Notes: a model not told the origin generated them from the sequence alone. A stretch of 64,000 nt of DNA from Roseateles saccharophilus (GCF_004342485.1 NZ_SMBU01000008.1:1-64000); one strand, 5' to 3'. Counted from the first letter of the stretch, positions 19,907 through 29,072 are shown. Program-made: numbers and translations.

Positions 19907-21096
19907 ATCCCTTGCTTGACCGGCTGCAGCCCTACCCCTTCGAGCGCCTGCGGGCGCTGACCGCCGGTATCACGCCCAACCCGGCGCTGGCTCCGATCTC
20001 GCTGGGCATCGGCGAACCCCGCCATGCCGCGCCGGCGCTGATCGAAGAGGCCATCAAGGGTGCGATGAAGGGCCTCTCCGGCTACCCGGCCACCGCCGGC
20101 ACGCCGGCGTTGCGCGAGGCCATCACGGGCTGGATCGCGCGCCGCTACGGGTTGAGCCTGGACCCGGCGACGCAGATCCTGCCCGTCAACGGCTCGCGCG
20201 AGGCGCTGTTCGCGATCGCGCAGACGGTGGTCGATGCCAGTCGCGCGGGCGCCACGGTGGTCTGCCCCAACCCCTTCTACCAAATCTACGAAGGCGCCGC
20301 GCTGCTGGCCGGTGCCGACGTCGCCTTCGCCAACTCCGACCCGGCGCGCAATTTCGCGGTGGACTGGCGCCAGATCGATGAGGCGACCTGGGCGCGCACC
20401 CAGCTGATCTACGTCTGCTCGCCGGGCAACCCGAGCGGCGCGGTCATGCCGCTATCAGAATGGCAGGCCCTGTTCGAGCTGAGCGATCGCCACGGCTTCG
20501 TCATCGCGTCGGACGAGTGCTATTCGGAGATCTACTTCCGTGATGAAGCCCCGCTCGGCGGCCTGGAGGCTGCGGCCCGGCTGGGCCGCAGCGACTTCAA
20601 GAATCTGATCGCGTTCACATCGCTGTCCAAGCGCTCCAATGTGCCCGGCCTGCGCTCGGGTTTCGTCGCCGGCGACGCGGCGCTGCTGAAAAAGTTTCTG
20701 CTCTACCGCACCTACCATGGCAGCGCGATGAGCCCCCTCGTGCAGGCCGCCAGCCTCGCCGCCTGGGGCGACGAGGCCCATGTCGTCGAGAACCGTGCCC
20801 GCTACCGCCGCAAGTTCGCCGAGGTCACGCCGCTGCTGGCTTCAGCGCTGGACCTGGCCCTGCCCGACGCCGGCTTCTACCTTTGGGCCGGCGTACCGGG
20901 CGGCGACGACGTCGCCTTCGCTAAAGGCTTGCTCGCTCAATACAATCTCGCCGTCCTGCCGGGCAGCCTGCTGGCCCGGAGCGCCCACGGCGTCAACCCG
21001 GGTGCCGGGCGCATCCGGCTGGCCCTGGTAGCCGAAGAGGCCGAATGCCTCGAAGCCGCCCGCCGCATCGTCTCCTTCACGAAATCTCTCGCATGA
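19903..21096 (+). CDS. dapC: Succinyldiaminopimelate transaminase
   Basis: DapC makes N-succinyl-L,L-2,6-diaminopimelate from the 6-oxo compound in lysine and peptidoglycan biosynthesis. The 397-residue protein is a class I/II PLP aminotransferase. It has [12 protein letters not shown] near the N-terminus, [19 protein letters not shown] and the PLP-binding lysine in [15 protein letters not shown]. Annotation as DapC rather than a generic aminotransferase rests on the overlapping dapD gene immediately downstream. It overlaps queF by four bases and dapD by four bases, forming a tightly coupled string. Confidence 0.93.
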   Translation: MNPLLDRLQPYPFERLRALTAGITPNPALAPISLGIGEPRHAAPALIEEAIKGAMKGLSGYPATAGTPALREAITGWIARRYGLSLDPATQILPVNGSREALFAIAQTVVDASRAGATVVCPNPFYQIYEGAALLAGADVAFANSDPARNFAVDWRQIDEATWARTQLIYVCSPGNPSGAVMPLSEWQALFELSDRHGFVIASDECYSEIYFRDEAPLGGLEAAARLGRSDFKNLIAFTSLSKRSNVPGLRSGFVAGDAALLKKFLLYRTYHGSAMSPLVQAASLAAWGDEAHVVENRARYRRKFAEVTPLLASALDLALPDAGFYLWAGVPGGDDVAFAKGLLAQYNLAVLPGSLLARSAHGVNPGAGRIRLALVAEEAECLEAARRIVSFTKSLA

Positions 21097-21917
21097 ACAT
21101 CGTTGAACTGCAAAGCCTGATCGACCTCGCCTGGGACAACCGCGCCTCCCTGGACCCGACCAATGCGCCCGAGCTGCGCCAGGCTGTCGAGCATGTCATC
21201 GCCGAGCTGGATGCCGGCCGCCTGCGCGTGGCCAGCCGCGAGGGCGTGGGCCAGTGGACCGTGCACCAGTGGATCAAGAAGGCTGTGCTGCTGTCGTTCC
21301 GGCTGAACGACAACCGCGTGATGGGCGACAAGGACCTGACCTTCTTCGACAAGGTGCCGACCAAGTTCGCTGGTCTTAGCGAAGCCGAGCTGCGCGCCAG
21401 CGGCGTGCGCGTCGTGCCGCCGGCCGTCGCGCGCCGCGGCAGCTTCCAGGCCAAGAACGTCGTGCTGATGCCCAGCTACGTGAACATCGGCGCCTATGTG
21501 GACGAAGGCGCCATGGTCGACACCTGGGCCACCGTCGGCTCCTGCGCACAGATCGGCAAGAACGTGCACCTGAGCGGCGGCGTCGGCATCGGTGGCGTGC
21601 TGGAGCCACTGCAGGCCAACCCGACCATCATCGAGGACAACTGCTTCATCGGCGCCCGCTCCGAGGTCGTCGAGGGCGTCATCGTCGAGGAGAACTCGGT
21701 CATCTCGATGGGCGTCTACATCGGCCAGAGCACACCGATCTACGACCGCGCGACGGACACCGTCAGCTATGGCCGCATCCCGGCCGGCTCCGTCGTCATC
21801 TCGGGCTCGCTGCCCAAGGACGGCGGCCGCTACAGCCTGTATGCCGCCATCATCGTGAAGCGGGTGGACGCGCAAACACGCTCGAAGACGAGCATCAACG
21901 AACTGCTGCGCGCCTGA
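21093..21917 (+). CDS. dapD: 2,3,4,5-tetrahydropyridine-2,6-dicarboxylate N-succinyltransferase
   Basis: DapD transfers succinyl from succinyl-CoA to tetrahydrodipicolinate, the committed step of the succinylase lysine route. With start [10 protein letters not shown] (ATGA overlap with dapC) the protein has 274 residues, the normal length. An N-terminal helical domain (residues 1-about 100) is followed by a left-handed beta-helix of hexapeptide repeats ([31 protein letters not shown]) and the C-terminal family segment. It acts as a cytosolic trimer. In many relatives dapE is close by, but it is absent from this string. Confidence 0.96.
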   Translation: MNIVELQSLIDLAWDNRASLDPTNAPELRQAVEHVIAELDAGRLRVASREGVGQWTVHQWIKKAVLLSFRLNDNRVMGDKDLTFFDKVPTKFAGLSEAELRASGVRVVPPAVARRGSFQAKNVVLMPSYVNIGAYVDEGAMVDTWATVGSCAQIGKNVHLSGGVGIGGVLEPLQANPTIIEDNCFIGARSEVVEGVIVEENSVISMGVYIGQSTPIYDRATDTVSYGRIPAGSVVISGSLPKDGGRYSLYAAIIVKRVDAQTRSKTSINELLRA

Positions 21918-21919
21918 TC

Positions 21920-23083
21920 ATGGCGAGCAGCGGCAACATGGAGCGCATCCTGCGGCTGATGGCCGACAAGGGTGCTTCGGACTGCTATCTATCGGCCAAT
22001 ATGCCGGTGCTGATCCGCATCAACGGGCAGACTGTGCAGCTCTCCGACCAGCTCCTGACGCCGCCGCAGCCGCGCCAGCTGATCGCCGAGGTCATCGACC
22101 CGGCGTCGCTGGCCGAGCTGGACAACAGCGGTGAGCTGAACCTGGCGGTGGGCGTGTCCGGCGTCGGCAGCTTCCGGCTGTCGGGCTTTCGCCAGCGCGG
22201 CTCGATTGCCGGCGTGTTCCGCCACATCCCGCACGACATCCCGACGCTGGAGAGCCTGCAGCTCCCGCCCATCCTTGGCCAGATGGTCAAGGAAAAGCGC
22301 GGCCTCATCCTGATGGTGGGCGCCACCGGCACCGGCAAGAGCACGACGCTGGCGTCCATGCTGGAGCTGCGCAACCAGACCATGACCGGGCACATCCTCA
22401 CCATCGAGGACCCGATCGAATACCTGTTCAGCAACAAGCGCTCGGTGGTCAACCAGCGCGAGATCGGCCGCGACACCGCCTCGCTGCAGATCGCGCTGAA
22501 GAACGCGCTGCGCCAGGCGCCGGACTGCATCCTGATCGGCGAGATCCGCGATCGCGACACGATGACGGCCGCCATCAGCTATGCGCTGTCGGGCCACCTC
22601 GTGCTGGCCACGCTGCACGGCAACAACACCTACCACGCGCTGAACCGCATCCTGTCCTTCTACACGCCGGAGTCCCGCCCGGCGCTGCTGAACGACCTGG
22701 CGGCCGGCCTCAAGGCCATCGTGTCGCAGCGCCTGGTGCGCGCGACGGCCGGCGGGCGCGTGCCGGTCATCGAGATCCTGATGAACACCAAGCTGACCGC
22801 CGAGCTTATCGAGCAGGGCGACTTCGCCGGTGTGAAGGAGGCGATGGAGAAATCCATCGCCGAGGGCTCGCAGACCTACGAAGAGCATTTCGCCAAGCTC
22901 ATCACCGACGGCACCATCACCCGCGAGGAAGGCCTGGCCTTCGCCGACTCGCCGACCAACCTGCTGTGGCGCCTGCAGAACGAGGCCCCCGGCGCGCGCC
23001 TGACCAACGCGCCGCGCAAGGAAGAAAAGGCCGGCGACGAAGCCAGCTTCACCGAAATCACGCTCGACGTGCGCAACCCTTGA
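21920..23083 (+). CDS. pilU: PilT/PilU-type type IV pilus retraction ATPase
   Basis: This 387-residue secretion ATPase powers pilus retraction in twitching motility and DNA uptake. An N-terminal PAS-like domain (GASDCYLSANMPVLIRINGQ) precedes the RecA-like core with Walker A GATGTGKST (about 134-142), an Asp box (TIEDPIEYLF), Walker B (DCILIGEIRDRDTM) and a His box (LVLATLHGNNTYHAL). The long C-terminal tail and the NMERILRLM opening favour PilU over PilT, but the two are close paralogs. It lies two bases after dapD and overlaps prmB. The pilus structural genes are elsewhere. Confidence 0.87.
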   Translation: MASSGNMERILRLMADKGASDCYLSANMPVLIRINGQTVQLSDQLLTPPQPRQLIAEVIDPASLAELDNSGELNLAVGVSGVGSFRLSGFRQRGSIAGVFRHIPHDIPTLESLQLPPILGQMVKEKRGLILMVGATGTGKSTTLASMLELRNQTMTGHILTIEDPIEYLFSNKRSVVNQREIGRDTASLQIALKNALRQAPDCILIGEIRDRDTMTAAISYALSGHLVLATLHGNNTYHALNRILSFYTPESRPALLNDLAAGLKAIVSQRLVRATAGGRVPVIEILMNTKLTAELIEQGDFAGVKEAMEKSIAEGSQTYEEHFAKLITDGTITREEGLAFADSPTNLLWRLQNEAPGARLTNAPRKEEKAGDEASFTEITLDVRNP

Positions 23084-23940
23084 AACTGATCGCCTGCATC
23101 GAATCCCAAGCCGCCCGCCTTGCCCAGGCGGGTTTGTTTTTTGGCCATGGCACGACCAACGCCTTCGACGAGGCCATGTGGCTGGCGCTGTGGCGCCTGG
23201 GCCTGCCGCTGGATGCGCTGGACGAGCACGAGGACCGCGAGCTGACCCCGGCCGAGGAGGCCGCCATCGCGGCCCTGATGGACGAGCGCATCGCCACGCG
23301 CAAGCCCGCCGCCTACCTGGCCGGCGAGGCCTGGCTGCAGGGCGTGCCGTTCACGATCGACGAGCGCGCCATCGTGCCGCGCAGCTTCATCGCCGAGCTG
23401 ATTGCCGATGCCAGCATCGACCCCTGGCTGAACCCGGCGAGCCGCCGCGTACTGGACCTGTGCACCGGCAACGGCAGCCTGGCCGTGCTGGCCGCGATGG
23501 CCTGGCCGGATGTCGAGGTCGACGCGCTGGACATCGACGTCAACGCGCTGGCGGTGGCCAAGCTGAATGTCGAACGCCACAACCTGGCGCTGCGCGTGCA
23601 GCTGCTGCAGGGCGACGGGTTGGCGGGTTGCAACCCGCCCTACGACCTGATCCTCTGCAACCCGCCCTACGTGAACAGCGCCAGCATGGCAGCCCTGCCC
23701 GCCGAATACCGCGCCGAGCCCGAACTGGCCCTGGCGGGCGGCAGCGACGGCATGGACTTCATCCGCGAGCTGCTGCGCGCCGCACCCGCTGCGCTGGCCG
23801 ACGACGGCGTGCTGGTGCTGGAGATCGGCAACGAGCGCGAGCATTTCGAGGCGGCCTTCCCGACGCTGGAAGTCGTCTGGATGGAAACCTCCTCAGGCGC
23901 TGATCAAGTCCTCCTCGTCACGAAGGAGGCCCTGCTGTGA
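23080..23940 (+). CDS. prmB: Ribosomal protein L3 N5-glutamine methyltransferase
   Basis: PrmB uses SAM to methylate a glutamine of ribosomal protein L3. The likely start is TTG at 23080, overlapping the pilU stop as TTGA; the only in-frame ATG lies far upstream inside pilU. This gives 286 residues beginning (M)KLIACIESQAARLAQAGLFFGHGT, which fits PrmB N-termini. The Rossmann motif I is VLDLCTGNGSLAVLAA and the glutamine-binding motif is CNPPYVN (NPPY). The adjacent AGLFFGHGTTNAFDEA block distinguishes PrmB from the release-factor methylase PrmC. It overlaps the following ABC-F gene by four bases (GTGA). Confidence 0.93.
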   Translation: MKLIACIESQAARLAQAGLFFGHGTTNAFDEAMWLALWRLGLPLDALDEHEDRELTPAEEAAIAALMDERIATRKPAAYLAGEAWLQGVPFTIDERAIVPRSFIAELIADASIDPWLNPASRRVLDLCTGNGSLAVLAAMAWPDVEVDALDIDVNALAVAKLNVERHNLALRVQLLQGDGLAGCNPPYDLILCNPPYVNSASMAALPAEYRAEPELALAGGSDGMDFIRELLRAAPAALADDGVLVLEIGNEREHFEAAFPTLEVVWMETSSGADQVLLVTKEALL

Positions 23941-25877
23941 TCACGATCCGCGACATCACGCTGCGCCGCGGCGTCAAGGTGGTGCTGGACGGCGCGTCTG
24001 CGACGCTTCAGCCCGGCGAGAAGATCGGCCTCGTCGGCCGCAACGGCGCCGGCAAGTCCAGCCTGTTCGCGCTGCTGACGAACCGCCTGTCCAACGACCG
24101 CGGTGAGGTCGAGGTGCCCAGGCACTGGCGCCGCTCCGAGGTGGCCCAGAACATGCCCGAGACCGACGACGGCGCGACCGACTTCGTGCTGCAGGGTGAC
24201 CTGCCGCTGGTGGCGGCCCGCATCGCGCTGGCCGAGGCCGAAGCCGCCGAGGACGGCCATGCGATGGCCGACGCCCATGCCGCGCTGGCCGACGCCGGCG
24301 CCTTCGACGCGCGCTCGCGCGCCCAGGCGCTGCTGATGGGCCTGGGCTTCAAGACCGAGCAGCTCGACGCCCCCGTCAACAGCTTCTCCGGCGGCTGGCG
24401 CATGCGCCTGCAGCTGGCCCGCGCGCTGATGTGCCCGGCCGAGCTGATGCTGCTGGACGAGCCCACCAACCACCTGGACCTGGACGCCCTGGTCTGGCTG
24501 GAAGCCTGGCTGCAGCGCTACGACGGCACGCTGATCATCATCAGCCACGACCGCGAGTTCCTCGACGCGATCACCAAGGTCACGCTGCATCTGGACGAGG
24601 GCAAGCTGGTGCGCTACGGCGGCAACTACACCAGCTTCGAGAGCCAGCGCGCCGAGCGCATGGTGCTGCAGCAGGCGTCCTACGAGCGCCAGCAGGAGAA
24701 GGTCGCCCATCTGCAGAAATTCATCGACCGCTTCAAGGCCAAGGCCAGCAAGGCCAAGCAGGCGCAGAGCCGCGTGAAGGCGCTGGAGCGCATGGAGAAG
24801 CTGGCGCCGGTGCTGGCCTCGGCGGACTTCAACTTCGAGTTCCGCGAGCCGCTGAATCTGCCCAACCCGATGCTGATGTTCGACGATCTGTCGGCCGGCT
24901 ATCGAACGGACGAGGGCGACAGGATCATCGTGCGCGGCGTGGACCGTTCCGTGCTCGCCGGCCAGCGCATCGGCATCCTGGGCGCCAACGGCCAGGGCAA
25001 GTCCACGCTGGTCAAGACCATCGCCCGCGCCCAGGCGCCGATGGGCGGCAAGCTGACCGAAGGCAAGGGGCTGTCCATCGGCTACTTCGCCCAGCAGGAG
25101 CTGGACGTGCTGCGCCTGGACGAAGGCCCGCTGGAGCACATGGTGCGCCTGGCCCGCGAGGTCGGCCCGCCCGGCCGGGAGCAGGAGCTGCGCGACTTTC
25201 TGGGCCAGTTCCGCTTCACCGGCGACATGGTCAACCAGCAGGTCGGCAGCCTGTCCGGCGGCGAGAAGGCGCGCCTGGTGCTGGCCATGCTGGTCTGGCA
25301 GCGCCCCAACCTGCTGCTGCTGGACGAGCCGACCAACCACCTGGACCTGAACACCCGCGAAGCGCTGTCGCTGGCGCTGAACGAGTTCGAGGGCACGGTC
25401 ATGCTGGTCAGCCACGACCGCGCACTGCTGCGCGAGGTCTGCGACGAGTTCTGGCTGGTCGCGGACGGCGCCGTCAAGCCCTTCGACGGCGACCTGGACG
25501 ACTACCAGCGCTGGCTGCTCGACCAGAGCAAGGAAGCCGCCCGTGCTGCCAAGAAACAGCCTGCCGCGGCGCCTGTGCCGGTGGCGGTGTCAGCGCCCGC
25601 CCCCGCACCGCGCGAGGACCGCAAGGCCTCCGGCCAGGCCCGCGCCAAGCTCGCCGAGCAGACCCGCCCGCTGCGCAAAGAGATGGAGGCCATCGACAAG
25701 CGCCTGCACACCCTGGCCGCCGAGCGCGGCGAGATCGAGGCCCAGCTCGCCGAAGGCGCCGCTGCCTCGGCCATCGCCGAGATGGGCCGACGGCTGAAGG
25801 CCATCGCCGACCAACTCGAAGCCGACGAGATGCGCTGGCTGGAGCTGGGCGAGCAGATCGAAGCACTATCCGCCTAG
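23937..25877 (+). CDS. ABC-F family ATP-binding protein (YheS/Uup-like ribosome factor)
   Basis: This 646-residue soluble protein has two ABC domains and no membrane segments. Domain 1 has GRNGAGKSS, the signature NSFSGGWRMRL and LLDEPTNHLD. The inter-domain ABC-F linker is rich in Lys and Gln (FIDRFKAKASKAKQAQSRVKALE). Domain 2 has GANGQGKST, GSLSGGEKARL and a second LLDEPTNHLD. A Pro/Ala-rich tail ends in a coiled coil. Such proteins bind the ribosomal E site and relieve translational stalling; this architecture resembles YheS most. The start is GTG, sharing four bases with the prmB stop. Its last four bases overlap the convergent DUF1304 gene. Confidence 0.9.
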   Translation: MITIRDITLRRGVKVVLDGASATLQPGEKIGLVGRNGAGKSSLFALLTNRLSNDRGEVEVPRHWRRSEVAQNMPETDDGATDFVLQGDLPLVAARIALAEAEAAEDGHAMADAHAALADAGAFDARSRAQALLMGLGFKTEQLDAPVNSFSGGWRMRLQLARALMCPAELMLLDEPTNHLDLDALVWLEAWLQRYDGTLIIISHDREFLDAITKVTLHLDEGKLVRYGGNYTSFESQRAERMVLQQASYERQQEKVAHLQKFIDRFKAKASKAKQAQSRVKALERMEKLAPVLASADFNFEFREPLNLPNPMLMFDDLSAGYRTDEGDRIIVRGVDRSVLAGQRIGILGANGQGKSTLVKTIARAQAPMGGKLTEGKGLSIGYFAQQELDVLRLDEGPLEHMVRLAREVGPPGREQELRDFLGQFRFTGDMVNQQVGSLSGGEKARLVLAMLVWQRPNLLLLDEPTNHLDLNTREALSLALNEFEGTVMLVSHDRALLREVCDEFWLVADGAVKPFDGDLDDYQRWLLDQSKEAARAAKKQPAAAPVPVAVSAPAPAPREDRKASGQARAKLAEQTRPLRKEMEAIDKRLHTLAAERGEIEAQLAEGAAASAIAEMGRRLKAIADQLEADEMRWLELGEQIEALSA

Positions 25878-26236
25878 ACGGCCAGTACGGCCGCCAGCGC
25901 CACGGCGCCCGGCAGCGCTTGCACGAACAGGATCTTGCGGGACGCCGTGGCCGCGCCGAACAGGCCGGCCACGACGACGCAGCCCAGAAAGAACACCAGC
26001 CAGGGCTTGCCAGCGCCCGCGGCGCCCAGCGCCAGCCCGTAGCCGAGACCGGCGACCAGGAAGCCGTTGTAGAGGCCCTGGTTGGCCGCGAGCGCCTTGC
26101 TCTGCTCGGCGAAGTCGGCCTTCAGCCCGAAGGCCTTGCGGCCCAGCGGCTTGGTCCAGAAGAACATCTCCAGCACCAAGAAGTACAGGTGCAGCAGCGC
26201 CACCAGCGCCGCCAGCGCGATTGCGACCATCTCCAT
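25874..26236 (-). CDS. DUF1304 family small membrane protein
   Basis: The 120-residue protein contains four hydrophobic helices (IALAALVALLHLYFLVLEMF near the N-terminus; three more across GFLVAGLGYGLALG, WLVFFLGCVVVAGLFGAA and ALPGAVALAAVLAV). The motif FWTKPLGRKAFGL followed by NQGLYNGFLV is characteristic of DUF1304, whose function is unknown. The start MEMVAIAL is chosen because GAGGAG lies about 9 bases upstream; a start 15 bases further up would include that ribosome site. It is divergent from ohrR. Confidence 0.85.
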   Translation of the reverse strand: MEMVAIALAALVALLHLYFLVLEMFFWTKPLGRKAFGLKADFAEQSKALAANQGLYNGFLVAGLGYGLALGAAGAGKPWLVFFLGCVVVAGLFGAATASRKILFVQALPGAVALAAVLAV

Positions 26237-26330
26237 CGTCTTTCTCCTCATTCCCTCGTGAATCGGGGTGGCGCATCGTCTCAGATCGACTCGGCTTGCT
26301 GTGTCGCCTGAAAGACCATTTCAATTGTGC

Positions 26331-26343
26331 GCAATTAAATTGC
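26331..26343. promoter_or_regulatory. Predicted OhrR operator, GCAATTAAATTGC
   Basis: This is a perfect 6-1-6 inverted repeat 17 bases before the ohrR start codon, preceded by CAATTGTGC, a partial second half-site. OhrR-type repressors bind AT-rich palindromes of the CAATT-N-AATTG kind, so it probably mediates peroxide-relieved repression of ohrR-ohr. Part of the divergent DUF1304 promoter could also be covered. Confidence 0.7.
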
Positions 26344-26360
26344 CAACTACATTAACAGCT

Positions 26361-26840
26361 ATGGCACGCAGCAAGACACCCACCCCCAGCGCCGATCCCC
26401 GCGCGCAGTGGCTGCAGCTCGACCGCCAGCTCTGCTTCGCGCTCTACAGCAGCTCGCTGGCCATGACCAAGCTCTACAAGCCTCTGCTGCTGCCGCTGGG
26501 TCTGACCTATCCGCAATACCTCGTCATGCTGGTGCTGTGGGAAGCCGACGGCCTCAGCGTCGGCCAGCTCGGCCGGCGCCTGCTGCTGGACTCCGGTACG
26601 CTGACGCCCCTGCTGAAGCGGCTTGAGCAGCAGGGTCTCGTCGAACGGCGTCGCGCCGGCGACGACGAGCGCCGCGTCGACCTCTTCCTCACGCCGGCCG
26701 GCCGCAGGTTGCGCGCCCAGGCCCTGGACATTCCCGAGAAGCTCGCCTGCGCCAGCGCCTGCGAGCTGGACGAACTCGCGTCCCTCACGCAGCGCCTGCA
26801 CGCGCTGCGCACCCGCCTCGCTGCGGCAAGCAGCGATTGA
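26361..26840 (+). CDS. ohrR: Organic hydroperoxide-sensing MarR-family repressor
   Basis: OhrR represses ohr and is released when an organic peroxide oxidises its sensor cysteine. With start MARSKTPTPSADP the protein has 159 residues. The conserved N-terminal reactive Cys is Cys25 (LDRQLCFALYSSSLAMTKLYKPLL), and two further Cys at 130 and 134 (CASAC) match the spacing of the two-cysteine OhrR of Xanthomonas. The winged-helix recognition region is LSVGQLGRRLLLDSGTLTPLLKRLE, and the wing is RRAGDDERRVDLFLT. It lies 38 bases before ohr on the same strand and is probably autoregulated through the 26331 palindrome. Confidence 0.93.
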   Translation: MARSKTPTPSADPRAQWLQLDRQLCFALYSSSLAMTKLYKPLLLPLGLTYPQYLVMLVLWEADGLSVGQLGRRLLLDSGTLTPLLKRLEQQGLVERRRAGDDERRVDLFLTPAGRRLRAQALDIPEKLACASACELDELASLTQRLHALRTRLAAASSD

Positions 26841-26878
26841 ACCTCCCCCACCACCGACCGCCCTAAAAGGAGCCCACC

Positions 26879-27313
26879 ATGGCCATCGAGAAAGCCCTCT
26901 ACACCGCCACCGCCACCGCCACCGGCGGCCGCACCGGCACCGCCAAGTCGTCCGACGGCGTGCTGGACCTGGCCCTGTCCACGCCCAAGGAACTCGGCGG
27001 CGCCGGCGGCCCCGGCACCAACCCCGAGCAGCTGTTCGCGGCCGGCTATTCGGCCTGTTTCATCGGCGCGATGAAGGCCGTCTCGGCCCGCCAGAAGGTC
27101 GCCCTGCCCGCCGAGGTCTCGATCACCAGCGAGGTCGGCATCGGCCCCCACGCCAACAAGCCGGGCGCCTTCGGCATCCAGGTCGCGATGAAGATCTCGG
27201 TGCCCGGCATGGACCGCGCCCAGTTGGAAGCCCTGGTGGCCACGGCCCACGAGGTCTGCCCCTATTCCAACGCGACCCGCGGCAACATCGACGTGACGCT
27301 AACCATCGTCTGA
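26879..27313 (+). CDS. ohr: Organic hydroperoxide resistance protein, Ohr
   Basis: Ohr is a thiol peroxidase of the OsmC/Ohr fold that reduces organic and lipid hydroperoxides using lipoylated proteins. The 144-residue protein begins [17 protein letters not shown], contains the first catalytic Cys in [14 protein letters not shown] and the second in [16 protein letters not shown], and ends DVTLTIV, all typical of Ohr rather than OsmC. AAAAGGAG precedes the start. It follows ohrR directly, giving a self-contained peroxide response unit. Confidence 0.96.
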   Translation: MAIEKALYTATATATGGRTGTAKSSDGVLDLALSTPKELGGAGGPGTNPEQLFAAGYSACFIGAMKAVSARQKVALPAEVSITSEVGIGPHANKPGAFGIQVAMKISVPGMDRAQLEALVATAHEVCPYSNATRGNIDVTLTIV

Positions 27314-27335
27314 ATCCCGTTGGCCCGAGGGTGAA

Positions 27336-28274
27336 TCAGCCCTCGGCCAGCAGGGCCAGGATCAGCTCGATCCTGGCCTTGACCGGGCTCAGCGCTCCCG
27401 CGCTGGGCAGCAGGCCCGGCAGGTCCATGACGGGCCCGGCATCGCAGCGCGTGCTGCGCCAGACCTTCACGCCGCCCGCGGCGGCATCGCGCAGCGCGGC
27501 ATCCAGGCCAAGGCTCAGCGTGCCATTGCCCGTGCCGGCGGCGACCAGGCCGTCGATGCCGCCGCCCCAGAGCGCACGCACCAGGGCGCCATCCGAGCCC
27601 GCGTGGTTCATGACGACTTCCACGCGCGGCCAGCGCTGCACCGGTGCCGCGATGCGCGCCAGGCCCAGCGCCTCACCGGCCGGCCAGCGGCCGAGCAGGC
27701 GCACGACACCCTCCTCCACGCGCGCCACCAGCGCGCCATCGACCGACTCGAAGGCATCGACTCGATAGCTGTGGGTCTTGCGCACCTGGGTCGCGTCATG
27801 CACCCGCCCCGCAAACGCGACGACCACGCCCGAAGCGCCGTCAGAAGCCGCGACCCGCACGGCATCGAACAGGTTCTGCGGCCCGTCGGGCGCCAGCGCC
27901 GTTGCGGGGCGCATCGCCGCGGTCAGCACCACCGGCTTGGCAGGGGCCAGCACGCGGTGCAGGAAATAGGCCGTCTCCTCCAGCGTGTCCGTGCCGTGCG
28001 TGATGACCACGCCCGCGACCTCGGGCCGGGCGAGATGCTCGTCGACGGCAGTCGCCAGCCGCTGCCAGGTCGAAAAATCCATGTCCTTGCTGTCGAGCTG
28101 GGCGACCTGATGCGCCTCCAGCCGCTGCCCGGCCAGCGCCGGCACGGCGGCCAGCAGATCTTCGACGCTCAATTGCGCGGCGGTATAGCCCACGCCGTCG
28201 CTGGCGGTTTTGGCGGTACCGGCGATGGTGCCGCCGGTACCCAGAATGACGATCAACCGGTCGAGGGTTTGCAA
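27336..28274 (-). CDS. Asparaginase
   Basis: The enzyme deaminates L-asparagine to aspartate and ammonia. The 312-residue product starts MQTLDRLIVILGTGGTIAG, with the first catalytic Thr in TGGTIAG. It has the second catalytic motif VITHGTDTLEETAYF and the AMRPATALAPDGPQNL segment typical of bacterial asparaginase/glutaminase domains. No signal peptide is visible, suggesting a cytoplasmic enzyme. It is divergent from lexA, and its start codon is only 13 bases from the nearer of two SOS boxes. Its transcription could therefore be affected by LexA. Confidence 0.92.
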   Translation of the reverse strand: MQTLDRLIVILGTGGTIAGTAKTASDGVGYTAAQLSVEDLLAAVPALAGQRLEAHQVAQLDSKDMDFSTWQRLATAVDEHLARPEVAGVVITHGTDTLEETAYFLHRVLAPAKPVVLTAAMRPATALAPDGPQNLFDAVRVAASDGASGVVVAFAGRVHDATQVRKTHSYRVDAFESVDGALVARVEEGVVRLLGRWPAGEALGLARIAAPVQRWPRVEVVMNHAGSDGALVRALWGGGIDGLVAAGTGNGTLSLGLDAALRDAAAGGVKVWRSTRCDAGPVMDLPGLLPSAGALSPVKARIELILALLAEG

Positions 28275-28286
28275 TTTGCTGGTTTC

Positions 28287-28302
28287 CTGGATGAAAATAC
28301 AG
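28287..28302. promoter_or_regulatory. LexA box 1 (SOS box) upstream of lexA
   Basis: CTGGATGAAAATACAG fits the CTG-N10-CAG SOS consensus. It is the distal of two sites before lexA and lies 13 bases from the divergent asparaginase start codon. Confidence 0.8.
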
Positions 28303-28305
28303 TTG

Positions 28306-28321
28306 CTGGACAGATTTCCAG
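28306..28321. promoter_or_regulatory. LexA box 2 (SOS box) upstream of lexA
   Basis: CTGGACAGATTTCCAG is a second CTG-N10-CAG site, 19 bases centre-to-centre from box 1 and 21 bases before the lexA start codon. Paired boxes before lexA are a known autoregulation arrangement, as in E. coli. Confidence 0.75.
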
Positions 28322-28342
28322 CTCCGCGATAAAGGCCGCCCC

Positions 28343-29014
28343 GTGCAAGACCGACCCAAGCTTACCGCCCGCCAGCAGCAGATCTTCGACCTGGTCCGCA
28401 ACGCGATCGAAAGCACCGGCGCCCCGCCGACCCGCGCCGAGATCGCCGCCGAGCTGGGTTTCAAATCCGCCAACGCGGCCGAGGAACACCTGCAGGCATT
28501 GGCCCGCAAGGGCATGCTGGAACTCGTCGGCGGCACCTCGCGCGGCATCCGCCTCAAATCCGATGCATTGAGCGCCGTCAACCGCGCGCGCCAGTTCAGC
28601 CTGCCGATTCCCAATCTGGCCCAGCTCACGCTGCCGCTGATCGGCCGCGTCGCCGCCGGCGCACCCATCCTGGCTCAGGAGCATGTCGAGCAGACCTACA
28701 GCGTCGAGCCCGGCCTGTTCGCCAAGAAGCCCGACTATCTGCTCAAGGTCAAGGGCATGAGCATGAAGGACATCGGCATCCTCGATGGCGACCTGCTGGC
28801 CGTGCAGTCGGCGAAGGAAGCCCGCAATGGCCAGATCGTCGTCGCCCGCGTCGGCGACGAGGTGACGGTGAAGCGTTTCAGGCGCGGGCCCGAGGGCATC
28901 GAACTGCTGCCCGAGAACCCTGATTTCGAGCCCATCCGCATCGCGCCGGGCGGCGAGGATTTCAGCATCGAAGGCCTCGCCGTCGGCCTGATCCGCGGAC
29001 AGGGCTTCAATTGA
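28343..29014 (+). CDS. lexA: SOS response repressor LexA
   Basis: LexA represses DNA-damage genes and cleaves itself when RecA filaments form. The 223-residue protein starts at GTG ([15 protein letters not shown]). It has the N-terminal winged helix ([23 protein letters not shown]), the Ala105-Gly106 cleavage site (GRVAAGAP), the catalytic Ser140 (KGMSMKDIG) and the Lys177 general base (DEVTVKRF). The 37-residue spacing of Ser and Lys matches E. coli. Two SOS boxes sit immediately upstream and an intrinsic terminator follows. It is monocistronic and divergent from asparaginase. Confidence 0.97.
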   Translation: MQDRPKLTARQQQIFDLVRNAIESTGAPPTRAEIAAELGFKSANAAEEHLQALARKGMLELVGGTSRGIRLKSDALSAVNRARQFSLPIPNLAQLTLPLIGRVAAGAPILAQEHVEQTYSVEPGLFAKKPDYLLKVKGMSMKDIGILDGDLLAVQSAKEARNGQIVVARVGDEVTVKRFRRGPEGIELLPENPDFEPIRIAPGGEDFSIEGLAVGLIRGQGFN

Positions 29015-29034
29015 CCCCGGCTCGATTGAAATGA

Positions 29035-29069
29035 AAAAGCCCGATCCGTCTGGATCGGGCTTTTGTTTT
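29035..29069 (+). terminator. Intrinsic terminator after lexA
   Basis: AAAAGCCCGATCC (29035-29047) pairs with GGATCGGGCTTTT (29052-29064) around GTCT, and TTTTGTTTTG follows. It serves lexA on the plus strand; the A-rich left side could also act for tmRNA transcription coming from the opposite direction. Confidence 0.9.
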
Positions 29070-29072
29070 GGA

